From Segatella oris (lineage in GTDB: Bacteria; Bacteroidota; Bacteroidia; Bacteroidales; Bacteroidaceae): a stretch of DNA of 64,000 nt. Positions within the stretch are counted from its first letter, which is position 1; every line of letters starts with the position of its first letter. Positions 20,189 through 28,740 of the stretch are shown here, piece by piece. Location of the stretch: assembly GCF_900637655.1 (NCBI RefSeq), contig NZ_LR134384.1, positions 2,294,001-2,358,000 of the forward strand, in the 5' to 3' direction. A program made the position numbers and the translations under genes. The notes below the pieces were generated by a model. That model saw only the letters and a program-made list of their open reading frames with translations. It was not told where the DNA came from and ran no database searches.

Positions 20189-21922
20189 ATGAAATACTTT
20201 CTCAAACGTTATTCAATCCTTAGTTCCATTCTTCTGTTCTCGACTTTGAGCATGGTGGCCATGCAGAGTCCGAAGTGGCTGGAACGCGCTGTGTTTTATC
20301 AGATCTACCCATCATCCTATATGGACAGCGATGGCAACGGTATTGGCGATTTGCAGGGTATCATCTCAAAACTCGACTATATACAGTCTGTAGGGTTCAA
20401 TGCCATCTGGCTTAATCCGGTATTCGAATCGGGATGGTTTGACGGTGGCTACGACATCATCGACTTTTATAAGATAGACCCGCGGTTCGGAACCAATACC
20501 GATATGGTGATGCTCATCAAGGAAGCCCACCGGCGTGGCATCAAGATCTGTCTAGACTTGGTAGCCGGGCACACCAGCAATAAGTGTAAATGGTTTCAGG
20601 AGTCGGCAGCAGGTGATGCCAACTCTCGCTACAGCGACTATTACATCTGGACTGACTCTGTGAGCGATGCCGAGAAGCGGGACATCGAGCTGCGCAAGAA
20701 AGAGGGAGAGAATCTCTTTGGGGCACGCGGCAACTTCGTGGAGGCGAATGCGCCGCGAGGCAAGTATTATCAGAAGAATTTCTTCGAATGCCAGCCGGCC
20801 CTCAACTACGGATTCGCCCATCCAGACGCCTCTCATCCGTGGGAGCAAACGCCGGATGCCCCGGGACCGCAGGCTGTCAAGCGCGAACTGCTCAACATCA
20901 TGGCCTTCTGGCTGGGCAAGGGTGTAGATGGATTCCGGGTAGACATGGCGGCATCGCTCATCAAAAACGACCCCGACGGTTCGGCGGTGCGCAAGCTGTG
21001 GAAAGAAATCAATCATTGGAAAGACAGCAACTACCCCAACTCGGTGCTCATTTCAGAGTGGTCGGATCCGATGCAGGCCATCCCTGCCGGATTCAACATC
21101 GACTTCATGATACACTTCGGCGTGAAGGCCTACATCCCCATGTTCTTTGCTAAAGGCACCCCGTGGGGCGATTGGGATACGCACGAGTGCTGCTATTTCG
21201 ATAGGCAAGGCAAGGGCACGCTGTTCCCTTTCATCAAAAACTACACCGAGGCCTACGAGGCGACCAAACATCAGGGCTACATCGCCCTGCCATCGGCCAA
21301 TCACGATTTCCAACGCCCCAACATCGGTACGCGCAACACGCCCGATCAACTGAAAGTGCTGATAACCTTCCTGCTCACCATGCCGGGCGTTCCATTCATC
21401 TATTATGGCGATGAAATCGCCATGAAATACCAGCTCTATCTACCCAGCAAGGAAGGCAGTGGGATACGTTCGGGGAGTCGCACGCCGATGCAATGGACCA
21501 AAGGTAAGAACGCAGGATTCTCCGACTGCGATTCCCGACAACTCTATCTCCCCGTCGATACCGAGGAGGGAAAACTTACAGTGGAAGCTCAAGAGGCCGA
21601 CACGACATCGTTGCTCCACTATGTGCGACGGCTCATCCGACTCCGCCAGTCGGCAGACGCCATCGGCAATACCGGCGACTGGCTGCTGGTAAGCGATGCC
21701 AAACAGCCCTACCCTATGGTCTACAAACGCTCCAAGGGAGGCTCTGTCTACTATGTAGCCATCAATCCATCCAGTCGGTCGGTCACCGCCGCCATTCCGT
21801 TGTCGAAGTCCGGCAGAGTAACTCAGGTATTGCAGACTGGTCACATCCGATGCCACACCTCAGCTGCCACGCTGCAACTGAAAATGAAAGGCATCAGCGC
21901 TGTGGTGTTGAGCGAACAATAA
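20189..21922 (+). CDS. GH13 alpha-amylase-family enzyme, alpha-glucosidase type
   Basis: A 577-residue protein with an N-terminal signal sequence and an intact GH13 catalytic barrel: FYQIYPSSYMDSDGNGIGD (37-54), nucleophile Asp252 in GVDGFRVDMA, acid/base Glu290 in LISEWSDP, and Asp373 in ANHDFQRPN. The QIYP-type entry resembles oligo-1,6-glucosidase and alpha-glucosidase groups, so an exo-acting role on alpha-glucosyl side chains is more likely than starch depolymerisation. The coding sequence from about 20540 is visibly richer in G and C than its neighbours and carries long antisense open frames. That suggests a separate origin from the rest of the locus. Confidence 0.9.
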   Translation: MKYFLKRYSILSSILLFSTLSMVAMQSPKWLERAVFYQIYPSSYMDSDGNGIGDLQGIISKLDYIQSVGFNAIWLNPVFESGWFDGGYDIIDFYKIDPRFGTNTDMVMLIKEAHRRGIKICLDLVAGHTSNKCKWFQESAAGDANSRYSDYYIWTDSVSDAEKRDIELRKKEGENLFGARGNFVEANAPRGKYYQKNFFECQPALNYGFAHPDASHPWEQTPDAPGPQAVKRELLNIMAFWLGKGVDGFRVDMAASLIKNDPDGSAVRKLWKEINHWKDSNYPNSVLISEWSDPMQAIPAGFNIDFMIHFGVKAYIPMFFAKGTPWGDWDTHECCYFDRQGKGTLFPFIKNYTEAYEATKHQGYIALPSANHDFQRPNIGTRNTPDQLKVLITFLLTMPGVPFIYYGDEIAMKYQLYLPSKEGSGIRSGSRTPMQWTKGKNAGFSDCDSRQLYLPVDTEEGKLTVEAQEADTTSLLHYVRRLIRLRQSADAIGNTGDWLLVSDAKQPYPMVYKRSKGGSVYYVAINPSSRSVTAAIPLSKSGRVTQVLQTGHIRCHTSAATLQLKMKGISAVVLSEQ

Positions 21923-21989
21923 TTGCCTACCGTCGAACACTTCGATGGTGACGAACAACATCACGATTTATCTAAACAATTACCATCTT

Positions 21990-24350
21990 ATGGCAAAAAA
22001 ATATCGTTTCATACTCCTTTTACTCATTCTTACCCTTGTACAGGCACGTGCAACGGCATCCGCGACTGCTAAACCAGCCTATTGGATTGCCGTACCACAA
22101 ACGTCGGCTCACGACTATGGCGTCTACTATTTCCGAAAGAACTTGAACCTGACGCAGCTACCGGCAGCCATGCGCGTAGAGGTAAGCGGCGACAATCGCT
22201 ACGAGCTATACGTCAACGGGCAGCTGGCTTCGGCCGGCCCAGCCAAAGGTGATTTACATCACTGGCACTACGAAACAGTAGATTTAAAACCCTATCTGAA
22301 GCCGGGTAACAATGTTGTGGCAGCCATGATCATCAACGAAGGTGAAAAACGAGCACTCTCGCTATATACCCATCGTACAGCCTTCTATTTACATGCGCTT
22401 GACGCCATAGGAGCAGAGCTCAACACCGATCCATCATGGCTGTGCATACAAGACCGTGGCTATCAACCACTCAATACCAAAGTAGCCGCCTTTATGGCTG
22501 TAGGTCCCTGCGACATTCTCAATATGCATCAGCATATAGCTCATTGGTGCGATACCACATGCGACCTGTCGAAATGGCGTCCCGCACAAGTACTCGCCCT
22601 CCCCGCCTATGCCGACCGCTCTTATATCTATGGTTATCCATCTGTCTGGCAATTGATGCCCTCCACCATTCTACAGATGGAGCGGCGTATGGAGCGCATG
22701 GCAAAAGTACGACAATCTACCTTGAAACTACCCAAAACATTCCTCAACGCTCCAACATCCATTACTATTCCTGCCCACACCAAAGCTACCATCCTCATAG
22801 ACAACAAGCAAGAAACCAATGCCTACGTACATCTCGCATTCGGATACGGTCGAGACGCAGAAATGTCGCTTACCTACAGCGAATGCCTGTGGGACGATAC
22901 GAAGGGAACCAAGTCTAACCGCAATGTGGTAAACGGCAAGCTGATGCGCGGTGTCAAAGATAGTATCATTAGCAACGGTAAAGAACGGCAAATCTATCGT
23001 ACACTCTCGTGGCGTACATATCGCTACGTGCAACTGACCATTAACACGCACGATGCCCCTCTCACTCTGTACGACCTTTATGGTATCTTCACCGGCTACC
23101 CCCTACAATTGGCATCTACATTCGAATGCCAAGACAAAGAACTCGAACGCATTCTTCAAACAGGATGGCATACGGCACGCCTATGTGCTTGGGAAACCTA
23201 CATGGACTGCCCCTACTATGAACAACTGCAATATCTTGGCGACTCACGTATCCAAGCTCTTATCACCCTGTTCAACTCGCGCGACGACCGACTGGTCAAA
23301 AGCTTCCTAGACATGGCCGACTGGTCGCGCCGTCCAGAAGGTTTCACCATGAGCCAATACCCCTCTACCATGGAGCAAAATATCCCCACCTACTCGCTCA
23401 TCTATATCCTCTCGTTGCACGATTATATGCGCTACGGGAGCGATCTCGACTTTGTCCGTGGTAAACTTTCGGGTGTAAGACAGATTCTGGATTATTTTAA
23501 GACATGGCAGTTGCCCGACGGTCGGCTCAAAGAAACACCTGGATGGAACTTCATAGACTGGGTAGCCGCGTGGGGAGACCCGGGCGAAGGGCCAAAAGGT
23601 TCGGAAGGTGCTACAGCCACAGCCGACCTATTCCTACTCTTGGCCTATCAAGCCGCTGCCGACTTGGAAAGCCAACTCGGCATGCCCGCCATGGCCAAGC
23701 TGTACGAGACTGCGGCACAACGTCTTGCTATCTCCATCCGTTCAAGCTATTGGAATACAACGCGAGGGCTGTTTGCAGACGACTCTAACCATCGCCATTT
23801 CTCGCAACATACCAACGCACTGGCCATTCTCGCCAAAATAACAAAAACCGACGAAATCACGGCCATCGCACATCAGCTATTAGAGGATAAGAGTTTGGCT
23901 CCATGCTCTGTCTACTTCAGCTTCTATCTCAACTCAGCTCTCCACGCAGCGAATCTTGGGGACAATTATCTCCAATGGCTCGATATTTACCGCGAAAACA
24001 TCAAACAGGGACTCACCACATGGGCCGAAACTTCCGACCTCGCCCATACACGCTCCGACTGCCATGCATGGGGTGCCGCCCCCAATATTGAGGTATATCG
24101 CATCATGCTCGGTATTGAAAGCACTTCGCCGGGTTTTGCCAGCGTGCGAATAGCTCCCCATCCGGGCAACTGCAAACAATTGTCGGGCAGTATTCCGCAT
24201 CCTCAAGGCAATATTCGTGTAAACTATCGACTTTCCGGCCAAACACTGAAAGCCGTGATAGAACTTCCTGAGCACGTAAGTGGCGAATTCGTATGGCGCG
24301 GCAAAATCTATCCGCTACATGGCGGCCGAAACGAAAACAACTATGAATAA
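21990..24350 (+). CDS. GH78 alpha-L-rhamnosidase
   Basis: A 786-residue secreted enzyme that releases terminal alpha-L-rhamnose. The ATG at 21990 (MAKKYRF...) begins the signal peptide; an in-frame ATG at 21945 would add 15 residues. The N-terminal beta-sandwich has VEVSGDNRYELYVNGQ, followed by the rhamnosidase jelly-roll (LSWRTYRYVQL) and the (alpha/alpha)6 barrel with ETYMDCPYYEQLQYLGDSR, holding the acidic active-site cluster, and WNFIDWVAAWGD. The C-terminal beta-domain has APNIEVYRIMLGIES. It is the last gene of the enzyme operon and ends at a strong terminator. Released rhamnose fits the rhaT/rhaA pair. Confidence 0.92.
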   Translation: MAKKYRFILLLLILTLVQARATASATAKPAYWIAVPQTSAHDYGVYYFRKNLNLTQLPAAMRVEVSGDNRYELYVNGQLASAGPAKGDLHHWHYETVDLKPYLKPGNNVVAAMIINEGEKRALSLYTHRTAFYLHALDAIGAELNTDPSWLCIQDRGYQPLNTKVAAFMAVGPCDILNMHQHIAHWCDTTCDLSKWRPAQVLALPAYADRSYIYGYPSVWQLMPSTILQMERRMERMAKVRQSTLKLPKTFLNAPTSITIPAHTKATILIDNKQETNAYVHLAFGYGRDAEMSLTYSECLWDDTKGTKSNRNVVNGKLMRGVKDSIISNGKERQIYRTLSWRTYRYVQLTINTHDAPLTLYDLYGIFTGYPLQLASTFECQDKELERILQTGWHTARLCAWETYMDCPYYEQLQYLGDSRIQALITLFNSRDDRLVKSFLDMADWSRRPEGFTMSQYPSTMEQNIPTYSLIYILSLHDYMRYGSDLDFVRGKLSGVRQILDYFKTWQLPDGRLKETPGWNFIDWVAAWGDPGEGPKGSEGATATADLFLLLAYQAAADLESQLGMPAMAKLYETAAQRLAISIRSSYWNTTRGLFADDSNHRHFSQHTNALAILAKITKTDEITAIAHQLLEDKSLAPCSVYFSFYLNSALHAANLGDNYLQWLDIYRENIKQGLTTWAETSDLAHTRSDCHAWGAAPNIEVYRIMLGIESTSPGFASVRIAPHPGNCKQLSGSIPHPQGNIRVNYRLSGQTLKAVIELPEHVSGEFVWRGKIYPLHGGRNENNYE

Positions 24351-24369
24351 TATTACCTTTTAATACACC

Positions 24370-24410
24370 AACGGTCTTTTGAACTCCTCATCAGCGTTCA
24401 AAAGACCGTT
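24370..24410 (+). terminator. Rho-independent terminator after GH78
   Basis: Perfect 15-bp arms aacggtcttttgaac (24370-24384) and gttcaaaagaccgtt (24396-24410) with an 11-base loop, followed by ttctttt. It separates the enzyme operon from the AraC regulator. Confidence 0.85.
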
Positions 24411-24507
24411 TTCTTTTACACAAATCGCAGATTAATTTCGTTTTTTCTTGTATTATAAAAATATTTAGCTAAATTCGTATCATCATTAGAAACCTAAACA
24501 GAACGAA

Positions 24508-25383
24508 ATGCAAGAAAGTAAATATCTGATAGCCAACTTTCGTGATACACAGTGGGGACTGACGGTTTCTACGGTTGGCTACGAACATATCATTCCGGGA
24601 GAGGATTATCCTACTCACGGGCATGCAGACGGCTATTACTTCAAAGTAGAACGAGGACGCATTCTCAACGAATATCAGTTATTATACATCACAGCCGGCG
24701 AGGGCGTGTTCAAGTCTTCGTCGGTAGAGGAGCGAAGAATTAAGGCCGGCGACTTCTTCTTGCTGTTCCCCGGAGAATGGCATACATACCATCCCTCCAA
24801 AAACATCGGATGGCAAAGCTACTGGATAGGATTCAAAGGCGAGAATATGGATGCACGCGTAAAAAACGGCTTCCTCTCCCCTACCAAGCCCGTCTATCAC
24901 GTGGGCTACATGGACCGTCTGGAAGATTTGTATCACTATGCGCTCGACACGGCTCAAGAAGAAGCCGTTCACACGCAAAGGACACTGGCCGGCGTGGTCA
25001 ATTTGCTCATCGGCATGATGTATAGCTTGGAGCGCAACATAGAACTCGGCAAGAACCAAGAGCATGTCAACATGGTCAACCGAGCCCGCAAGCGCATCAG
25101 AGAAGCGCTGGAAGAAAATCTCACCATACAGCAGATAGCGACAGACATGGGCGTGAGCTATAGTAATTTCCGTAAACTGTTCAAAGAGTTTACAGGCGTC
25201 TCCCCCGCCCTCTACCAGCAAGAACTGCGCCTGCAACGAGCCAAGGAACTACTTTCTACGACAAATTTGAGCGTCAAACAGATTGCCTACAAACTATGTT
25301 TTGACTCTCCGGATTACTTCTCTGCAAAATTTAAAGCAAAAATAAATCTGAGACCTAGTGAGTTTAGAGAGCAGACGAAATAA
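24508..25383 (+). CDS. AraC-family transcriptional regulator
   Basis: A 291-residue regulator with an N-terminal cupin sensing domain (about 20-160, with GEDYPTHGHADGYYFKVERG and GDFFLLFPGEWHTYHP) and a C-terminal double helix-turn-helix (about 190-288, with TIQQIATDMGVSYSNFRKLFKEFTG and KQIAYKLCFDSPDYFSAKFK). AraC proteins with this cupin usually respond to a small sugar, so rhamnose or a rhamnoside is the natural candidate inducer. It has its own transcription unit after the GH78 terminator. It is the only regulator in the locus; no hybrid two-component system or sigma/anti-sigma pair is present. Confidence 0.92.
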   Translation: MQESKYLIANFRDTQWGLTVSTVGYEHIIPGEDYPTHGHADGYYFKVERGRILNEYQLLYITAGEGVFKSSSVEERRIKAGDFFLLFPGEWHTYHPSKNIGWQSYWIGFKGENMDARVKNGFLSPTKPVYHVGYMDRLEDLYHYALDTAQEEAVHTQRTLAGVVNLLIGMMYSLERNIELGKNQEHVNMVNRARKRIREALEENLTIQQIATDMGVSYSNFRKLFKEFTGVSPALYQQELRLQRAKELLSTTNLSVKQIAYKLCFDSPDYFSAKFKAKINLRPSEFREQTK

Positions 25384-25392
25384 CCAAAGTTC

Positions 25393-25470
25393 TGTACGTT
25401 GTCAAACAAAAGTGCACAACTGGGATCTCAATTAAGTTTGGGGTTTTAGTTATAATTATTAATAAAAAAA
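25393..25470. mobile_element. Terminal remnant of an IS3-family element
   Basis: From tgtacgttgtcaaacaaaag to the IS982 boundary at 25471, these 78 bases closely match the outer end of the IS3-family element at 34891-36401 (reverse complement of 36320-36401), with several substitutions near the inner part. The rest of that element is absent on both sides of IS982. It is a fossil end left after IS982 insertion and deletion. Confidence 0.8.
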
Positions 25471-26490
25471 CCGTTGGCGGAATTAAAATGTAGCTATAAT
25501 GATATATAAAAAGTTGCACATATCGTTGATTTTTAGTAACTTAGTGAAGTAAAAACCATTAAGTACAAATCCTCGTATGTGCAACTTATACACAAAATTC
25601 GTCAAAATCCTTGAGATATGCAAGCAATTCTCTCACAACCTTGTCAATGAGCAGGGAAATATACCCCGTCGTGGTCCCATGCCAAAATTTTCAGATTTGG
25701 AGGTCGTTGCCTTGTCCTTGACAGCGGAATCAGAGAGCATTGATAGTGAAAAATGGCTTTTTGATTATAAGCTTCAGGAGTACAAAGACAAAATACCTAA
25801 CCTCATATCTCGCAGGCAATTCAACGACCGTAGAAAGAATACCGCAGGATTATGCGAAGACATACGAAAGAGAATCGCTGCCCAAATGGACGGTGGGGAA
25901 ACTCAATTCTTCGTAGATTCCAAGCCGATAGCCGTATGCAGGGTTGCCAGAGGGAAGCGTTGCAAGATGGGGCGAATGGGAGATTTCTCACAAGCACCGG
26001 ATTTCGGCTTCTGTGCATCTCAAAATATGTATTACTTTGGCTATAAACTCAATGCACTCTGTGGGTTAAGTGGGGTGATACCTATGACTTGTCAAAGGCC
26101 AGCGTGCATGACCTCAATTATATGAAAGATGTCAAGCTGGTCTATCATGACTGTAACATCTATGGCGACAAGGGATATATAGGGGCTGATGTTCAACTCG
26201 ATCTTTTCCAAACGGCTCACATTAGATTGGAATGTCCATATAGGCTGAACCAAAAGAATTGGAAACCAAAATTAATCCCTTTTGCCAAAGCCAGAAAAAG
26301 GATTGAAACTCTCTCCTCACAACTCACAGATCAATTTTTGGTTATCAGGAATTATACGAAAATAACAAATGGTCTGTTTGCCCGAATAATCGGGAAAATT
26401 AGTGTGCTGACCATATTACAATATGTCAACTTTATTAATAACAAACCCATCGGAAGAATTAAATACGCACTAAATTAATTCCGCCAACGG
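25471..26490 (+). mobile_element. IS982-family insertion sequence, complete right copy
   Basis: The 1020-base element has 15-bp perfect terminal inverted repeats, ccgttggcggaatta (25471-25485) and its complement (26476-26490). I find no target duplication: the left flank is poly-A within the IS3 remnant and the right flank is gttataact. That suggests deletion or recombination after insertion. It is in direct orientation to the copy at 1-802. Confidence 0.92.
25577..26478 (+). pseudogene. IS982-family transposase, frameshifted
   Basis: The N-terminal frame begins MCNLYTKFVKILEICKQF and runs through SRRQFNDRR, FVDSKP and GKRCKMGR to GLSGVI. The frame then breaks near 26078-26088 and the C-terminal frame resumes with KASVHDLNYMKD, GDKGYIGADVQLDLF and RIETLSSQL. 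The break is at the same bases as in the left copy. This copy has Ser for the family Phe after ETL, Thr for Ala in RNYAK and Val for Ala in ISALT, so it has drifted slightly further. A single-frame DDE protein is not encoded. Confidence 0.88.
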
Positions 26491-26509
26491 GTTATAACTT
26501 TATTTATCT

Positions 26510-28708
26510 ATGATTAAAACAATTGCACTTACAGCAATGCTTGCCGGCTACATCGGACTGCAAGCACAAAACCAAAAACCGGTTTATCTGAACCCGAAAG
26601 CGCCCATTGAAGAACGGGTGAAAGATGCGTTGAGCCGAATGACGCTCCGCGAAAAAATTGCCGTTATTCATGCACAGGGTAAGTTTTCGTCGCCCGGTGT
26701 TCCCCGCTTGGGCATTCGACAGCTGAACATGGACGACGGACCGCACGGCGTACGCGCCGAAAACGATTGGAACAGATGGGGCGAAGCGGGCTGGACCAAC
26801 GACTCTATCGTAGCCTTTCCGTCGCTCACTTGTCTCACAGCAACTTGGAATACCGACCTCAGCGCGCTCTATGGCAATGCCGTAAGCGAAGAGTTTGCCT
26901 TTCGCGATAAGCATATCATGCTAGGTCCTGGTACCACAATAGCCCGTACACCACTGAACGGGCGCAGCTTTGAATATATGGGAGAAGACCCTTATCTGGC
27001 CGGAGAGATGGTGGTTCCTTATATCCGCAGCGCCCAACAAAACGGTGTGGCCTGCTGTCTGAAACACTTCTTTCTGAACAACCAGGAAACTGACCGCTTT
27101 AAAGTGAATGTTAATGTGAGCAAGCGCGCCGTGAATGAAATCTATCTTCCGGCCTTTAAAAAGGCGGTTCAGCGCGGTGGAGTATGGACGATGATGGCCT
27201 CGTACAACAAGTGGCTCGGTGTACACTGCTGTCAGCACGACTCGTTGCTCAACGGTATTTTGAAACGACAATGGGTCTTTGACGGAGTTGTTATCAGCGA
27301 CTGGGGGGGCGTAAACGACACGTGGCAGGCGGCAACAGGCGGACTTGACATTGAGATGGGTTCGTTTACCGACGGTAAGTTGAAAGAGTCGGAGTTTACA
27401 TACAACGACTATTATTTGGCGCGCCCGTTCGAACAGTTGCTCAAAGCCGGAAAAATTCCCATGAGCGTGCTCGACGATAAGGTATCGCGCGTGCTACGCA
27501 CGATATTCCGCACAGCTATGAACCCCAACCGCATCATCGGCAACCAATGTTCTGAAGCCCACTACGACGCCTGTCGGCAAATAGCCGAAGAGGGCATCGT
27601 GTTGCTCAAAAATACCCGAAACCTGCTACCGCTCGACACAAAGAAATACGGCAAAATTCTTGTTGTGGGTGAAAATGCCACTCGCTCGCTCACCAAAGGC
27701 GGCGGTTCGTCTGAGCTCAAAACTCTTTACGACATCTCGCCACTCGAAGGTTTGAAGGCGCTTTATGGCGATAAAATTGATTATGCGCAGGGATACGAGT
27801 CGGGTGGAGCACATTACGACAAGATAGACACCATCCCTGTTGCCGTGCAAACACAACTGAGAAAAGAGGCCTTGGAGAAAGCACGCAAAGCCGACATCAT
27901 CTTGTATATCGGCGGATTGAACAAGAATCACTTGCAAGATTGTGAAAACGGAGACCGCGAAGACTACAACCTATCGTTCGGACAGAACGAGTTGATTGCC
28001 GGATTGGCCGCGCTCAAGAAACCGGTTGTGGTGATAACCTTTGGCGGAAACCCTTACGCCACACCTTGGATTGATAACGTCGGCGCATTGGTTCACTGCT
28101 GGTATCTCGGTTCCGAGTCGGGAACAGCCTTAGCCAATGTACTCTCGGGCAAAGTCAATCCCAGCGGAAAACTTCCCATAACATTCGCCGTTAAACAAAA
28201 CGACTATCCCTGCTTTGCTTACGGAGCGGAAGGATTTCCCGGCGTTAACTACGAGGAATATTACCGCGAGGGCATCTTTGTAGGCTATCGCCACTTTGAC
28301 ACGCGCGGTATCAAAGCTCGCTTTCCTTTTGGTTACGGACAAAGTTATACCACCTTTAAATACGGACGGCCTACCCTTTCATCGCGCACCATCGCACCCA
28401 ACGGACACCTCACACTCACTGTTGCTGTAACCAACACAGGAAAAAGAGCAGGCAAAGAGATTGTGCAGCTGTACATCGGCGACGACAAAGCCAGCGTAGA
28501 ACGCCCGCGAAAAGAACTGAAAGGCTTTAGAAAAATTGCACTGATGCCGGGCGAAACCCGCACGGTAACATTCGATATTACCACCGAAGACCTGCAATTC
28601 TTTTCAGAGAAAGAGCACCGTTGGGTAGCCGAACCCGGCACTTTCAAAGCCTATGTATGCGCTTCGTCTGAGGATGTACGCGGTACGGCTGCTTTCGAAC
28701 TGCGCTAA
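26510..28708 (+). CDS. GH3 glycoside hydrolase (third of three)
   Basis: A 732-residue secreted enzyme (signal cut near LQAQN, residue 21). Motifs: MDDGPHGVR (74-82), GRSFEYMGEDP, KHFFLNNQETDR, nucleophile Asp264 in VVISDW, FPFGYGQSYTTF and a C-terminal fibronectin III-like domain. It is paralogous to the GH3 at 17945. Its ATG is only 19 bases from the IS982 end, so its native promoter is gone or moved; transcription may come from IS982 or beyond. The esterase follows after 32 bases. Active-site residues are intact, so the protein should be functional if expressed. Confidence 0.93.
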   Translation: MIKTIALTAMLAGYIGLQAQNQKPVYLNPKAPIEERVKDALSRMTLREKIAVIHAQGKFSSPGVPRLGIRQLNMDDGPHGVRAENDWNRWGEAGWTNDSIVAFPSLTCLTATWNTDLSALYGNAVSEEFAFRDKHIMLGPGTTIARTPLNGRSFEYMGEDPYLAGEMVVPYIRSAQQNGVACCLKHFFLNNQETDRFKVNVNVSKRAVNEIYLPAFKKAVQRGGVWTMMASYNKWLGVHCCQHDSLLNGILKRQWVFDGVVISDWGGVNDTWQAATGGLDIEMGSFTDGKLKESEFTYNDYYLARPFEQLLKAGKIPMSVLDDKVSRVLRTIFRTAMNPNRIIGNQCSEAHYDACRQIAEEGIVLLKNTRNLLPLDTKKYGKILVVGENATRSLTKGGGSSELKTLYDISPLEGLKALYGDKIDYAQGYESGGAHYDKIDTIPVAVQTQLRKEALEKARKADIILYIGGLNKNHLQDCENGDREDYNLSFGQNELIAGLAALKKPVVVITFGGNPYATPWIDNVGALVHCWYLGSESGTALANVLSGKVNPSGKLPITFAVKQNDYPCFAYGAEGFPGVNYEEYYREGIFVGYRHFDTRGIKARFPFGYGQSYTTFKYGRPTLSSRTIAPNGHLTLTVAVTNTGKRAGKEIVQLYIGDDKASVERPRKELKGFRKIALMPGETRTVTFDITTEDLQFFSEKEHRWVAEPGTFKAYVCASSEDVRGTAAFELR

Positions 28709-28740
28709 ACCTTATCGAATAACAAAATAATCATCAAACA

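Noticed and set aside
20552..21856. Several antisense and alternate-frame open frames over the GH13 gene
   Set aside because: They reflect the higher G+C of this stretch, which removes stops; the GH13 frame has all catalytic motifs.
25440..26510. Target-site duplication around the complete IS982 copy
   Set aside because: The flanks (aataaaaaaa and gttataactt) do not match; none claimed.
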